Part shown: in pieces, positions 1-9,243 of the stretch
Position numbering within the stretch: position 1 is the stretch's first letter
How the letters are laid out: every line of letters starts with the position of its first letter
The notes under the pieces: model-generated
What the model was told of the DNA's origin: nothing
Seen by the model: only the letters and a program-made list of their open reading frames with translations
Database searches by the model: none
Program-made: the position numbers and the translations under genes
NCBI GenBank assembly: GCA_025352225.1
Contig: JANXTT010000120.1
Coordinates: 1-64,000 of the forward strand
Origin: Mucilaginibacter sp.
GTDB lineage: Bacteria; Bacteroidota; Bacteroidia; Sphingobacteriales; Sphingobacteriaceae
DNA length: 64,000 nt
Direction: 5' to 3'

Positions 1-87
1 AACGTTACCTATGATGGCCTGCACCCATCTGATAAGGGCTTGCAAACTATTGCCGATATGCTGGTAAAAGTGATGAAAACGTATTAG
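1..87 (+). CDS. C-terminal end of an SGNH/GDSL-family hydrolase (truncated by window start)
   Basis: Frame 1 reads NVTYDGLHPSDKGLQTIADMLVKVMKTY-stop; the DGLHPSDKG block is the D-x-x-H catalytic motif of SGNH hydrolases. Confidence 0.75.
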   Translation, partial: NVTYDGLHPSDKGLQTIADMLVKVMKTY

Positions 88-152
88 TACATACAATGCT
101 ATTGTACGGGTTTCGCCAATCCATCAGGCATGTTTTCAAAGTCTTGTTACTC

Positions 153-184
153 AAAAAACACATTGGTATTAATGGGTGTTTTTT
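153..184 (+). terminator. Putative intrinsic terminator after the SGNH hydrolase
   Basis: aaaaaacac-N14-gtgtttttt, 9-bp perfect arms ending in a T-run. Confidence 0.5.
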
Positions 185-369
185 AATTTGTACCAGGTGT
201 GTTCATGATGTATTTCTACCAACTTCTGCTAAGAGTTTAGCATACAAGATAGCGAAAATTAACAAGAAATGGAAGAACTTTTTGTTACTTCCATTTCTGA
301 TATGTTTACTGCCTACCTAAGTCGTTAAACCATAAAAATAGCTCTTTATACTATAATTTAAATAGCCTT

Positions 370-2289
370 TTATTTTAATACAGCACTGCTATAAATATGA
401 TACTCTCCCGGGTTTAGAGATACAGTATACAGTGGTGTAGGTACGTTAATCGTAGTCCCTGTCATGTAATCATAATATGTACCTGTTGTAGGGAAGGTTA
501 TGGTAGCTGATTGAACGTTTACATCAAAATTGCCAATAACTTCTACATTAACCCCTGTACTTGTTAATGTTGTACTCTTTACGGCCCCAGTAGCCGAAGC
601 TGTATATTGCATTGTTGATGTAGTGAATACCGGGTTGTTGATCTTCATCTTAATCAGCTTAGCAAAAACATTGTAGAGATTTTTTCTTAGCGGGTCATTC
701 ATATATTCCCAATGCGGGGGTTTATCGCCTAAACGGCCACCATTATCAATACTTATATCATAACCACGCTCGCCAAACTCCCATATCATTTTCGGCCCAG
801 GTGCCGAAAACAAAAAGGCGGCGGCGGCTTCTTGTCGCTTTAAAGCGGTTGCAAGGTTACGTGCGGTATAACCATTAGCTCCCGACGTATTTCCGAAGGT
901 TTCATTTTTATACATTAAACGCTCCTCATCATGGCTTTCCATATAGGTTACTATGTTATCGGGCTGGGTAAAAGTATGTGTACTAAAAAACAACCTTCCC
1001 AAGCCGGACGTGCCAACCCAACCCATCGTGCTCTCGTTAAAAGCATAGTTAAGATTGTTCCATGTCATCATGCCATTATCTGCCAATTCCTTTTCTTCCT
1101 GATCTGATGCAAAATTTTCAAGTATCACATAAAAATTATTAGCGTCAACGCTTTGTATATAACTATTATAATCTTTCCAAATAGCTACACGGCTTGCATC
1201 GTATGCTCCCCAGGCAGCCACATCGTTCAGGTTGTTTTTTTGTGTAAAGCCCTTGGCCAGGTCAAAGCGGTAGCCGTCTATTTTATATTGCTTCATCCAA
1301 AACTGCATTACATTTTTAGCGAAGTATTTTGTAGCCGCGCTTTGATGGTTAAACTGGTAACCCACATTGTACGGATGCGTAGGATCTGGATTATACCAGG
1401 GGTTAGACGCCAAAGGTTTTTGGGCGGCCTGATCAAAATATAACTGCACCATAGGCGATTGGCCGAATGAATGATTCAAAACCATATCCAATATCACAGC
1501 CATGCCGCGCGAATGGCATTCGTCAATAAATGCTTTCAAATCGTTTTTGGTACCATAATATTTATCAGGGGCAAAATAAAACGATGGGTTGTAACCCCAG
1601 GAGTCGTTGCCTTCAAACTCGTTAATTGGCATCAGCTCTATTGCGTTTACGCCCAGGTTACTCAAATAACTTAGCGTATCTTTTAGTGTTTTATAGCTAT
1701 GGGTAGCGATAAAATCACGTACATGCAGTTCATAAACAACCAGGTTTTTTTTATCGGGCCTGGTAAAAGTACTATTCTTCCAGTTGTAAACAGGTTGGTT
1801 GGCTTGCATAACGCTTACATTACCGGTTTGCCCGGCCGGATAAGCTTTTAAATTAGGGTATACATCGGTTGAGATGTATTGATCGTTGTTTGGGTCAAGA
1901 ATCTTTTCGCAATAGGGGTCGGCAACCTTTAGGTTACCATCAACCAAATACTGGTAGGCATACTCTTTATTGGGGTCCAAATTATCTACCTGTACCCACC
2001 AGCGGTTACCATCTGTTGTTTGGTACATATTATACTTGGCATCGGCCTGCCAGTTATTAAACTCGCCAATTACCGCTACCGATTTTTTTCCGGGTGCATA
2101 TAAATTAAATATAACCGATGTGCCCGAATTTATATACGTAACCCCATCCACAGCCCCCGCCGGTAAATCTTTGCCGTTAACTACCGGGTTAGGGGTAGGT
2201 TGTGTATCTGGTGTTACACTCTTTTTGCTGCAAGCCATGTTACTTAACAGCGTTGCCGTAATTAGCAATAAATAAATATTTTTCATCAT
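370..2289 (-). CDS. GH13 alpha-amylase family lipoprotein with N-terminal CBM48/E-set-like domain
   Basis: Lipobox LLSNMAC; GH13 motifs DMVLNH, GYRFDLAKG, ILENFAS, ESHDEER; SVAVIGEFNNWQ is typical of the CBM48-like fold. Confidence 0.92.
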   Translation of the reverse strand: MMKNIYLLLITATLLSNMACSKKSVTPDTQPTPNPVVNGKDLPAGAVDGVTYINSGTSVIFNLYAPGKKSVAVIGEFNNWQADAKYNMYQTTDGNRWWVQVDNLDPNKEYAYQYLVDGNLKVADPYCEKILDPNNDQYISTDVYPNLKAYPAGQTGNVSVMQANQPVYNWKNSTFTRPDKKNLVVYELHVRDFIATHSYKTLKDTLSYLSNLGVNAIELMPINEFEGNDSWGYNPSFYFAPDKYYGTKNDLKAFIDECHSRGMAVILDMVLNHSFGQSPMVQLYFDQAAQKPLASNPWYNPDPTHPYNVGYQFNHQSAATKYFAKNVMQFWMKQYKIDGYRFDLAKGFTQKNNLNDVAAWGAYDASRVAIWKDYNSYIQSVDANNFYVILENFASDQEEKELADNGMMTWNNLNYAFNESTMGWVGTSGLGRLFFSTHTFTQPDNIVTYMESHDEERLMYKNETFGNTSGANGYTARNLATALKRQEAAAAFLFSAPGPKMIWEFGERGYDISIDNGGRLGDKPPHWEYMNDPLRKNLYNVFAKLIKMKINNPVFTTSTMQYTASATGAVKSTTLTSTGVNVEVIGNFDVNVQSATITFPTTGTYYDYMTGTTINVPTPLYTVSLNPGEYHIYSSAVLK

Positions 2290-2291
2290 TA

Positions 2292-3656
2292 TTAGTTTTT
2301 AATTAATTCAACTTCCGGATATTTGATCTCACGCTCATCGTGTACATACAGTACTGATATTGCCGCGCAAAGCATAAAAAAACCAGCGAGCACTATCGCG
2401 TATATAGCTTGCCCGCCAAAAATATTTTTCACTATCCAACCGCCAAAAAAGCCATTGATAATTTGTGGGAATGTGATAAAAAAATTAAATATCCCCATAT
2501 AAACCCCCATCTTTTTAGCGGGTATAGACCCCGATAATATGGCATAAGGCATAGCCAGAATGCTGCCCCATGCTAAACCGATACCAATCATAGAAACAAT
2601 AAGCATATTGGGGTCTTTAACAAAAAACACCGATAATAAACCGATGCCGCCTGCTATAAGCGAGAAAGCATGTGCTATTTTACGGCTTGTTAAACGTGCT
2701 AAGGTTGGGAGCAAGAGCGCGTATAGGGCAGATACGCCATTATAAATTCCGAAGCAAATACCTACCCAGTTACCAGCATCGGCAAATTTAGCCGAAGAGG
2801 TATCGCCCGGTAGTACATGATAAATATGCTGTGCCACCGCCGGAGCAGTAAATACCCACATAGAGAATAAAGCAAACCAGGAGAAAAATTGCACCAAACC
2901 CAATTGCCGCATGGTTTGAGGCATGTTTTTAAAATCAGTAACAATGGTTAAAATGCCTTTTGGTTGCTCCCGAATCTCTTCGGGATGAAAAGCCGCGTAT
3001 TCTGCAGGGGAGTATTCTTTGGTGCGCACAATGGTCCATAACAAGCTACCTATTAATATAATGGCGCCAATGTAAAACGAATAGACCTTATTATCGGGAA
3101 CCTGGCCCTGAGCGGCTGTTTTTGATACGCCTAAATAATGATAAAGTACATAGGGTAAAATTGACCCGGCCACAGCACCTACCCCAATTAAAAAAGTCTG
3201 AATTGAAAATCCCTGGGCACGCTGGCTATGAGGTAAATTATCTGCAATAAGTGCGCGGAAAGGCTCCATGGCTACATTAAAAGAGGCATCCATCAGCATT
3301 AATATACCTGCACCAATTAATACCGGGGGTAAAAAAAGCAACAAGGATGCATTAGGCATAAAAATTAACGCGATGGCCGCTAAAATACCACCGGTTAAAA
3401 AATAAGGTTTACGCCTGCCCAATCTGTTCCAGGTATGGTCGCTATAATGGCCAATGAGGGGCTGAACGATCATCCCGGTAATAGGTGCTGCCAACCAAAA
3501 AAGCGAAAGGTGCTCTACGTCGGCCCCAAATATCTGTAACATGCTCGAAGCGTTGCCATTTTGCAGCGCAAAGCCAAATTGGATACCCAGAAAGCCGAAA
3601 CTCATGTTAAAAATTTGCCAGAAAGTTAGCCTGGGCCGTTCCAAAATTTTGTTCAT
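2292..3656 (-). CDS. MFS sugar transporter, SLC45/maltose-sucrose type
   Basis: 12-TM-like hydrophobic pattern; GHYSDHTWNRLGRRKPYF loop typical of SLC45/GPH-type sugar porters; abuts two GH13 genes. Confidence 0.88.
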   Translation of the reverse strand: MNKILERPRLTFWQIFNMSFGFLGIQFGFALQNGNASSMLQIFGADVEHLSLFWLAAPITGMIVQPLIGHYSDHTWNRLGRRKPYFLTGGILAAIALIFMPNASLLLFLPPVLIGAGILMLMDASFNVAMEPFRALIADNLPHSQRAQGFSIQTFLIGVGAVAGSILPYVLYHYLGVSKTAAQGQVPDNKVYSFYIGAIILIGSLLWTIVRTKEYSPAEYAAFHPEEIREQPKGILTIVTDFKNMPQTMRQLGLVQFFSWFALFSMWVFTAPAVAQHIYHVLPGDTSSAKFADAGNWVGICFGIYNGVSALYALLLPTLARLTSRKIAHAFSLIAGGIGLLSVFFVKDPNMLIVSMIGIGLAWGSILAMPYAILSGSIPAKKMGVYMGIFNFFITFPQIINGFFGGWIVKNIFGGQAIYAIVLAGFFMLCAAISVLYVHDEREIKYPEVELIKN

Positions 3657-3658
3657 GT

Positions 3659-5512
3659 TTACTTTTTAAGTTCTATAACTAATGTGGTTTTACCCGGCAA
3701 GCTTATATTTTTTAAGGTGGGTAATCCCTCGCCCGTTAAAACATTAATACCAGTATTAAATGCCTTTATCCGTTCGGCAAATCTATCTGTTGCCACAACT
3801 CTGCTTGTAGTATCACTATTGTAGGCCACCATAACCGTTTTTTTGGTATCATACCTAAAATATACGTATACACCGTTTTCCGGGATATACTGCATAAGTT
3901 TACCCGTTTGTAACGCGGTACAATTTTTACGGTAATTAGCCAATGTTTTTACATAGTTAAAAGCCTGATTTTCTTTTGCGGTGCGGCCCCCGGCTATAAA
4001 CTTATTGGTTTTATCGCCCGGCCACCCTCCCGGGAAATCAAGCCTTACCAAACCATCCGGATTGGAGTAGTTTTTCATCAATATCTCATCTCCGTAATAC
4101 ATTTGGGGGATACCGCGCATGGTAAGCAATAATGCCATCCCTGCTTTGTATTTGTCAAAATCTTCGCCTATTACCGAGTAAAACCGGCTCATATCATGGT
4201 TATCCAAAAACACCACGTTACGGGTAGGGTCCTGATACATAAAATCCTGTGCCAGTATGGCGTATAAACGATGAACACCATCTGTCCAGCCGTCTTTTCC
4301 ATTCAAGGCTTCGGCTATGGCATCTTTAACTTGTGCATCGGTAACACCCGGTAACTGGGTATCAAACCCACGGTTAACCGTATTGCCCTGGGTAAAAAAG
4401 GCCTGATTAGCAACCGACCATACCAGCGTTTCGCCAAAAATGGAAAAGCGAGGGTATTCTGCCTTAACTTTCTTCGCCCAACCAGCCATATAAGCAGCAT
4501 CGTTATACGGGTAAGTATCTAATCTAAACCCATCTACACCCGCATATTCTATCCACCAGATATGGTTTTGGGTGAGATAGTTTTGAACGTAAGGGTTGTT
4601 TTGATTGATATCAGCCATGCGGTGATCAAACCAGCCATCCAACATGATCTTTTTATCCATTGGCGACGCGTGCGGATCCATAACCGCCGCATCACGAAAG
4701 TTTGACTGGGTATATTTTGGCCATTGGTGCACCCAACTTTTCATGGGCATGTCTTTTATAAACCAATGCTCCGTGCCAACATGGTTATGCACCAGGTCTT
4801 TAATTACCTTAAGGCCCATGGCATGGCATTTTTCTACATAAGTTTTATAGAGTTCATTACTACCATAACGCGGGTCGGTTTTATAATGATCGGTTACGGC
4901 ATAACCATGATATGATGCCTGCGGCTCATCGTTCTCAATTTCGGGAGTTAGCCATACTGTGGTTATACCCAGATCCTTTAAGTAATCCAGATGATTAATA
5001 ACCCCCTGAATATCACCACCATGACGATAATAAATCGAATCGCGGTTAACCGCAGTTTCCAGCATGCCTGGTTTAGAATCATTAGCTGGATCGCCATTTG
5101 AAAAACGATCGGGCATGATAAGATAGATCAGATCTTTATTAGTAACTCCCTGCGCCCTATTAACCGAGTGATCGCGGCTTTTTAATGCATATTGATATTG
5201 AAGCGCGTGTTCACCCGGTTTTGTAAAGTTTATAGCAAACGTTCCCGGCCTTGCGGCAGTGGAAATTTCCAGATCTAAAAACAAATAATTAGGATTCTCT
5301 ACCTTATTAACACGCAAGAGTTTTACACCTGCATAATTTAATTTTACAGCATACCGGGCTATATTTTTACCATGAACTATGAGCTGCAATTTTGGATTAT
5401 GCATGCCAACCCACCAAAAAGCTGGTTCAATACGCTCAAGCGGGGGCACTTGGGCAAGCATATTTCCCGCAAGGCAAGTAAAGAATGCAACTATTGCTAG
5501 TTTTAGTTTCAT
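3659..5512 (-). CDS. GH13 cyclomaltodextrinase/neopullulanase-like alpha-glycosidase (SusA-like)
   Basis: N-terminal Ig-like domain (PAFWWVGMHNPKLQLIVHG), GFRLDTYPY, IFGETLVW, FLDNHDMSRF. Confidence 0.92.
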   Translation of the reverse strand: MKLKLAIVAFFTCLAGNMLAQVPPLERIEPAFWWVGMHNPKLQLIVHGKNIARYAVKLNYAGVKLLRVNKVENPNYLFLDLEISTAARPGTFAINFTKPGEHALQYQYALKSRDHSVNRAQGVTNKDLIYLIMPDRFSNGDPANDSKPGMLETAVNRDSIYYRHGGDIQGVINHLDYLKDLGITTVWLTPEIENDEPQASYHGYAVTDHYKTDPRYGSNELYKTYVEKCHAMGLKVIKDLVHNHVGTEHWFIKDMPMKSWVHQWPKYTQSNFRDAAVMDPHASPMDKKIMLDGWFDHRMADINQNNPYVQNYLTQNHIWWIEYAGVDGFRLDTYPYNDAAYMAGWAKKVKAEYPRFSIFGETLVWSVANQAFFTQGNTVNRGFDTQLPGVTDAQVKDAIAEALNGKDGWTDGVHRLYAILAQDFMYQDPTRNVVFLDNHDMSRFYSVIGEDFDKYKAGMALLLTMRGIPQMYYGDEILMKNYSNPDGLVRLDFPGGWPGDKTNKFIAGGRTAKENQAFNYVKTLANYRKNCTALQTGKLMQYIPENGVYVYFRYDTKKTVMVAYNSDTTSRVVATDRFAERIKAFNTGINVLTGEGLPTLKNISLPGKTTLVIELKK

Positions 5513-5523
5513 GGCTATTCTGA

Positions 5524-7983
5524 TTAATAATTTATTAAAAACCGGTCGTTCCTGTTTTTTACGAAGACACTTTTCACGTTTTCGCCCACCACCGGGTTTG
5601 CGCTGCCCTGCGGGTCAAATTTGGATATTGGTGTTAAAAAAGATATAAAATCATCATTTAAAGCGTTTTGCTTACCATTTAGCTTTATCGTAGCACCGTT
5701 ACCAAAACCATGCAATACCAGTTTAACGGTATTGAACTTTGATGTTAACGATCCTTCTGCCTTATCAAACACTATTGTTTTATTTGCAGGATCATAGGTA
5801 ATGGTACGTTTGTAATACGAGCCACCCTCATAGTTAAAGCTCTCACCATCGTCCTCATAATAAACATATTTATTTTGTACTGAACCCTGGTAAACGTGTA
5901 CAACTAAAGTATCGGTAGGCTTTTGAGCGGTTGTTTGCACTAATGATTGCATGGGTATAATACTGCTCTCTTTTACGTAAACAGGTAAGGTATGGGTAGA
6001 TAATTCAATTATTTTTTGCACGCTGCCGTTTTGCACTTCGCCGGTGTACATATCATACCATTTGCCTGCCGGGAAATAGATCTTTCCTAAAGTCTTATCG
6101 CCTTCGAACGGTGCAACTAAAAAGGCACTGCCAAACATATATTGGTTTTGAAACTGTTCGTTATAAATATTGGGATCAAAAGTATAATCAATAGCCAGGG
6201 AACGCATTACGGGGTGCCCATTCTGTGTAGCCTCATAAAATGTGGAATACAGGTATGGCATTAATTTATACCGCAGATTGATATAGTTGCGGGCAATTTC
6301 TAATACCTCTTCGCCATACGTCCAGGGTTCCGATGCTTTGGTATTAACTGCTGTATGGTTACGGAAGTATGGGCAAAACGCACCAATCTGTATCCACCGG
6401 GCATATAATGAGGTAGATGGGCCACCTGTAAAGCCGCCAATATCCATACCGGTAAAAGGCACGCCACTTAAGCCCAGACTATTTAATAAACGTACACCTG
6501 CCAGCATATGGCTATCCTCGGAGCGGTTATCTCCTGTCCATATCGCTGTATAGCGTTGTAAACCCGCATACCCGGCTCGGGTTAAAACAAATGGGCGTTT
6601 ATTAAATGCAGCGCGTGCACCTTCGTAACTGGCCCTGGCCATTTGCAGTGCATATACATTTCGTGTTTGCAAATGCGAGGCTTTTTTACCATCGTAATCA
6701 AAAATGATATTATCAGGCATTTTTTGGCCCCAGGTAGCTATCTCGTTCATATCGTTCCAGATGCCACTAATGCCGTCATCGCCATATTTCTTCAGCTCGG
6801 TTCCCCACCAGGCACGGGCCTTCGGGTTGGTAAAGTCCGGAAAATGGCACCAGCCCGGCCATACTTCGCCGGTGTAATTGGTACTATCGGGATATTTAGC
6901 AAAAATGTTTTGTTGAAGCCCTCTTTCATAAGTACCATACCCTTTTTCAACTTTCACACCGGGGTCAACTATTACGGTAAGTTTAAAGCCCATATCTTTT
7001 AGCTTATCGTTCATCTTTTTAGGGTCGGGAAAACGGGCCTTATCCCAGGTAAATACCTTGTAATGATCCATATAATGAATATCCAGCGTAATGCCATCTG
7101 CCGGTATTTTCTTTTCCCTTAAAGTATTAGCTATGCGAAAAACCTCTGCTTCGGGATAATAACTGTAGCGGTTTTGCTGATAGCCAAGGCTCCAGAGCGG
7201 AGGTAATTTCATCCGGCCGGTTAAGCCTGTGTATGCCGTAATTATATCGCCTATATGTTTGTTGTAGATGAAGTAATAATTCATTTCGCCTCCCCTTGCT
7301 CCAAAACACGAGAAACGATTATTACTTGCACCAAAGTTAAAGTCGCTTTGATAAGTGTTATCCATAAATATACCGTAATTCATATCATGATGAATGCCGA
7401 TATAAAAAGGTATAGTGGAGTAAATAGGATCCTGCCCGGTTGAATAGCCAAAAGCGTCGGTATTCCAGTTGGTGTACCCATTGCCTTTACGGTCCAAATT
7501 TCCCGTCTTTTCACCCAGGCCAATAAAACGTTCATCATCCTGCATTTTTTTATAGGTAGTTACTGATTCATTTACCCATGAGGTAGCTAATGATCCTTCG
7601 TCCTGATTTATCACCTTTCCATCTAAGGTTAAAAAGTTGATAGCGAAGGGCATTTTAGTAATATGTACTTGCAGTGAGTCTGTTAAAATATTGATCTCCT
7701 GATCGGTTTGTGTAATGGTGCTTTTTGTTACTTGCGGCTGGGCAATAACAGCATAAGAGAAATCTTTTTGTAGTTTTTGCTTATCAATTCTCACCCTGAT
7801 AACGCCAGCACTATAAACAGCTATTTGAGCATACGCGTTTTCCGTAGTTATGGTTATCTGCTGCCCATCAATAACGGCACTTGTTACCTTACCCGTATTT
7901 TTAACCGGGCTTATTTGTGCAAATATGGAATAGCGTGTTATAGTTAATGCTAAAATTAGCAAGAAAGGGTATTTGATATTCAT
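5524..7983 (-). CDS. GH31 alpha-glucosidase
   Basis: GIWNDMNE nucleophile motif, WTGDNRSEDSHM acid/base region, GVPFTGMDIGGFTG; signal peptide. Confidence 0.95.
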   Translation of the reverse strand: MNIKYPFLLILALTITRYSIFAQISPVKNTGKVTSAVIDGQQITITTENAYAQIAVYSAGVIRVRIDKQKLQKDFSYAVIAQPQVTKSTITQTDQEINILTDSLQVHITKMPFAINFLTLDGKVINQDEGSLATSWVNESVTTYKKMQDDERFIGLGEKTGNLDRKGNGYTNWNTDAFGYSTGQDPIYSTIPFYIGIHHDMNYGIFMDNTYQSDFNFGASNNRFSCFGARGGEMNYYFIYNKHIGDIITAYTGLTGRMKLPPLWSLGYQQNRYSYYPEAEVFRIANTLREKKIPADGITLDIHYMDHYKVFTWDKARFPDPKKMNDKLKDMGFKLTVIVDPGVKVEKGYGTYERGLQQNIFAKYPDSTNYTGEVWPGWCHFPDFTNPKARAWWGTELKKYGDDGISGIWNDMNEIATWGQKMPDNIIFDYDGKKASHLQTRNVYALQMARASYEGARAAFNKRPFVLTRAGYAGLQRYTAIWTGDNRSEDSHMLAGVRLLNSLGLSGVPFTGMDIGGFTGGPSTSLYARWIQIGAFCPYFRNHTAVNTKASEPWTYGEEVLEIARNYINLRYKLMPYLYSTFYEATQNGHPVMRSLAIDYTFDPNIYNEQFQNQYMFGSAFLVAPFEGDKTLGKIYFPAGKWYDMYTGEVQNGSVQKIIELSTHTLPVYVKESSIIPMQSLVQTTAQKPTDTLVVHVYQGSVQNKYVYYEDDGESFNYEGGSYYKRTITYDPANKTIVFDKAEGSLTSKFNTVKLVLHGFGNGATIKLNGKQNALNDDFISFLTPISKFDPQGSANPVVGENVKSVFVKNRNDRFLINY

Positions 7984-8097
7984 GTTTATAGTATTATTTA
8001 TAGTAGCAGGGGGTGTATTGGCTGCTATTGATCATTCTGTATCAGCTTAAATACCAGGTTGGTACTATGCAAAGCTTGCTTTAAACATCTTATAAAC

Positions 8098-8121
8098 TAA
8101 CCCGCCAATTAAGGCGGGCTA
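8098..8121 (-). terminator. Putative terminator/attenuator hairpin between susE-like and GH31 genes
   Basis: cccgcc-aattaa-ggcggg stem followed by T-rich sequence on the minus strand. Confidence 0.5.
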
Positions 8122-8143
8122 GCTTAGGGTCAGTTATCAATAA

Positions 8144-9166
8144 TTATTGTTTAACAAGTGTGTAAGTAAGGTGAACCAGATCTATGGTGATCAAGTAGTT
8201 CCCAGTTGCTCCTACAGCAATGTTGTTGTTGTTTGCCTGATCAAGTGTTCCTGGGGTAGTTACAGAACCGTAGTTTGTTCCCCAGTCATGGTTTTTTCTA
8301 AATTTAATAGCTTTTCCTCCAATTAAAGGTACAACTGCCGACCATGTTTGGGTACCATTATTGTACTTCAAATCTGTATCACTACCCCAACCACCTGGTG
8401 TTGCATCACCAATTACGCTCCAAAGCAATGGCGTAGTTGACCATGTATTAGCATTAAGATCAATAGTTACCTGGAAAGAACCGGCATTAGGTACATATAA
8501 ATTACCACCACTTGTGCTAATTGTAGTTGCACTTGCATAGCCATAAGCTATATTCCAGTTTTTAGCAGGTGTTACCTTAAATTGGAACGACCCGCCAGCT
8601 GGGTAATTAATTACCCCTGTATAAATGCCATTGCTTGTTGCAGATATTAAACTATCAGCCGTTGATGGTGACCAGCCCTGATAATCGCCGGGTACATAAA
8701 CAAATGAGGTTAACGCGTATGGATTAACTGTTACGCTTACCACATTGGAATAAATTGGAGCAATGTTACTGCTTATAGATGATTTAACCCTGGTTTCAAT
8801 AATGGAATTAACGCCTGTAGGTAAACCTAAACCTAATAAAATAGAATTAAAATCTATTACATTATAATTTTTATAAGCTGTGGTAGTTGCTATTTCTTTA
8901 GGTTTAGAAAAATTGTTTCCCTTTACATCAATTTGCAATACATTGGTAATTGCAGCATTATAACCATAATTAGCATTAGACCAATTGAAGTTTATAGCGG
9001 CATTGGTAGCAATATTTTTTGTCAACACTAAATTTGGCGTTGAAGCGGTAAGCACAGCGGGGGTTCCGCTGGTGGCCTGTATTAAATTGTCGTCCTTTTT
9101 GCATGACGATAACAAAAACAGCGATAAACCGGTAACGAGTAAAAACCTTGTTAATAATGTTTTCAT
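8144..9166 (-). CDS. SusE/SusF-like outer-membrane starch-binding lipoprotein
   Basis: Lipobox LFLLSSC; SusE-type N-terminal domain and C-terminal carbohydrate-binding repeats; the track ORF extends to 9238 but Met25 (9166) starts the signal peptide. Confidence 0.88.
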   Translation of the reverse strand: MKTLLTRFLLVTGLSLFLLSSCKKDDNLIQATSGTPAVLTASTPNLVLTKNIATNAAINFNWSNANYGYNAAITNVLQIDVKGNNFSKPKEIATTTAYKNYNVIDFNSILLGLGLPTGVNSIIETRVKSSISSNIAPIYSNVVSVTVNPYALTSFVYVPGDYQGWSPSTADSLISATSNGIYTGVINYPAGGSFQFKVTPAKNWNIAYGYASATTISTSGGNLYVPNAGSFQVTIDLNANTWSTTPLLWSVIGDATPGGWGSDTDLKYNNGTQTWSAVVPLIGGKAIKFRKNHDWGTNYGSVTTPGTLDQANNNNIAVGATGNYLITIDLVHLTYTLVKQ

Positions 9167-9243
9167 CTTCTTAAGAATTTTATGTTTAAATTGATTTATA
9201 TCCTTAATGCGGGTCAGGATATATTTACCCCGACCCACATTTA

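Noticed and set aside
96-320. Plus-strand 74-aa ORF after the SGNH gene
   Set aside because: Overlaps a terminator-like hairpin, biased composition, no recognisable domain; probably noncoding.
1153-2275. Plus-strand ORFs antisense to the GH13 gene (and similar shadow ORFs elsewhere, e.g. 6643-7002, 32552-33070, 58887-59186)
   Set aside because: Antisense to well-supported CDSs with no coding signature of their own; frame shadows.
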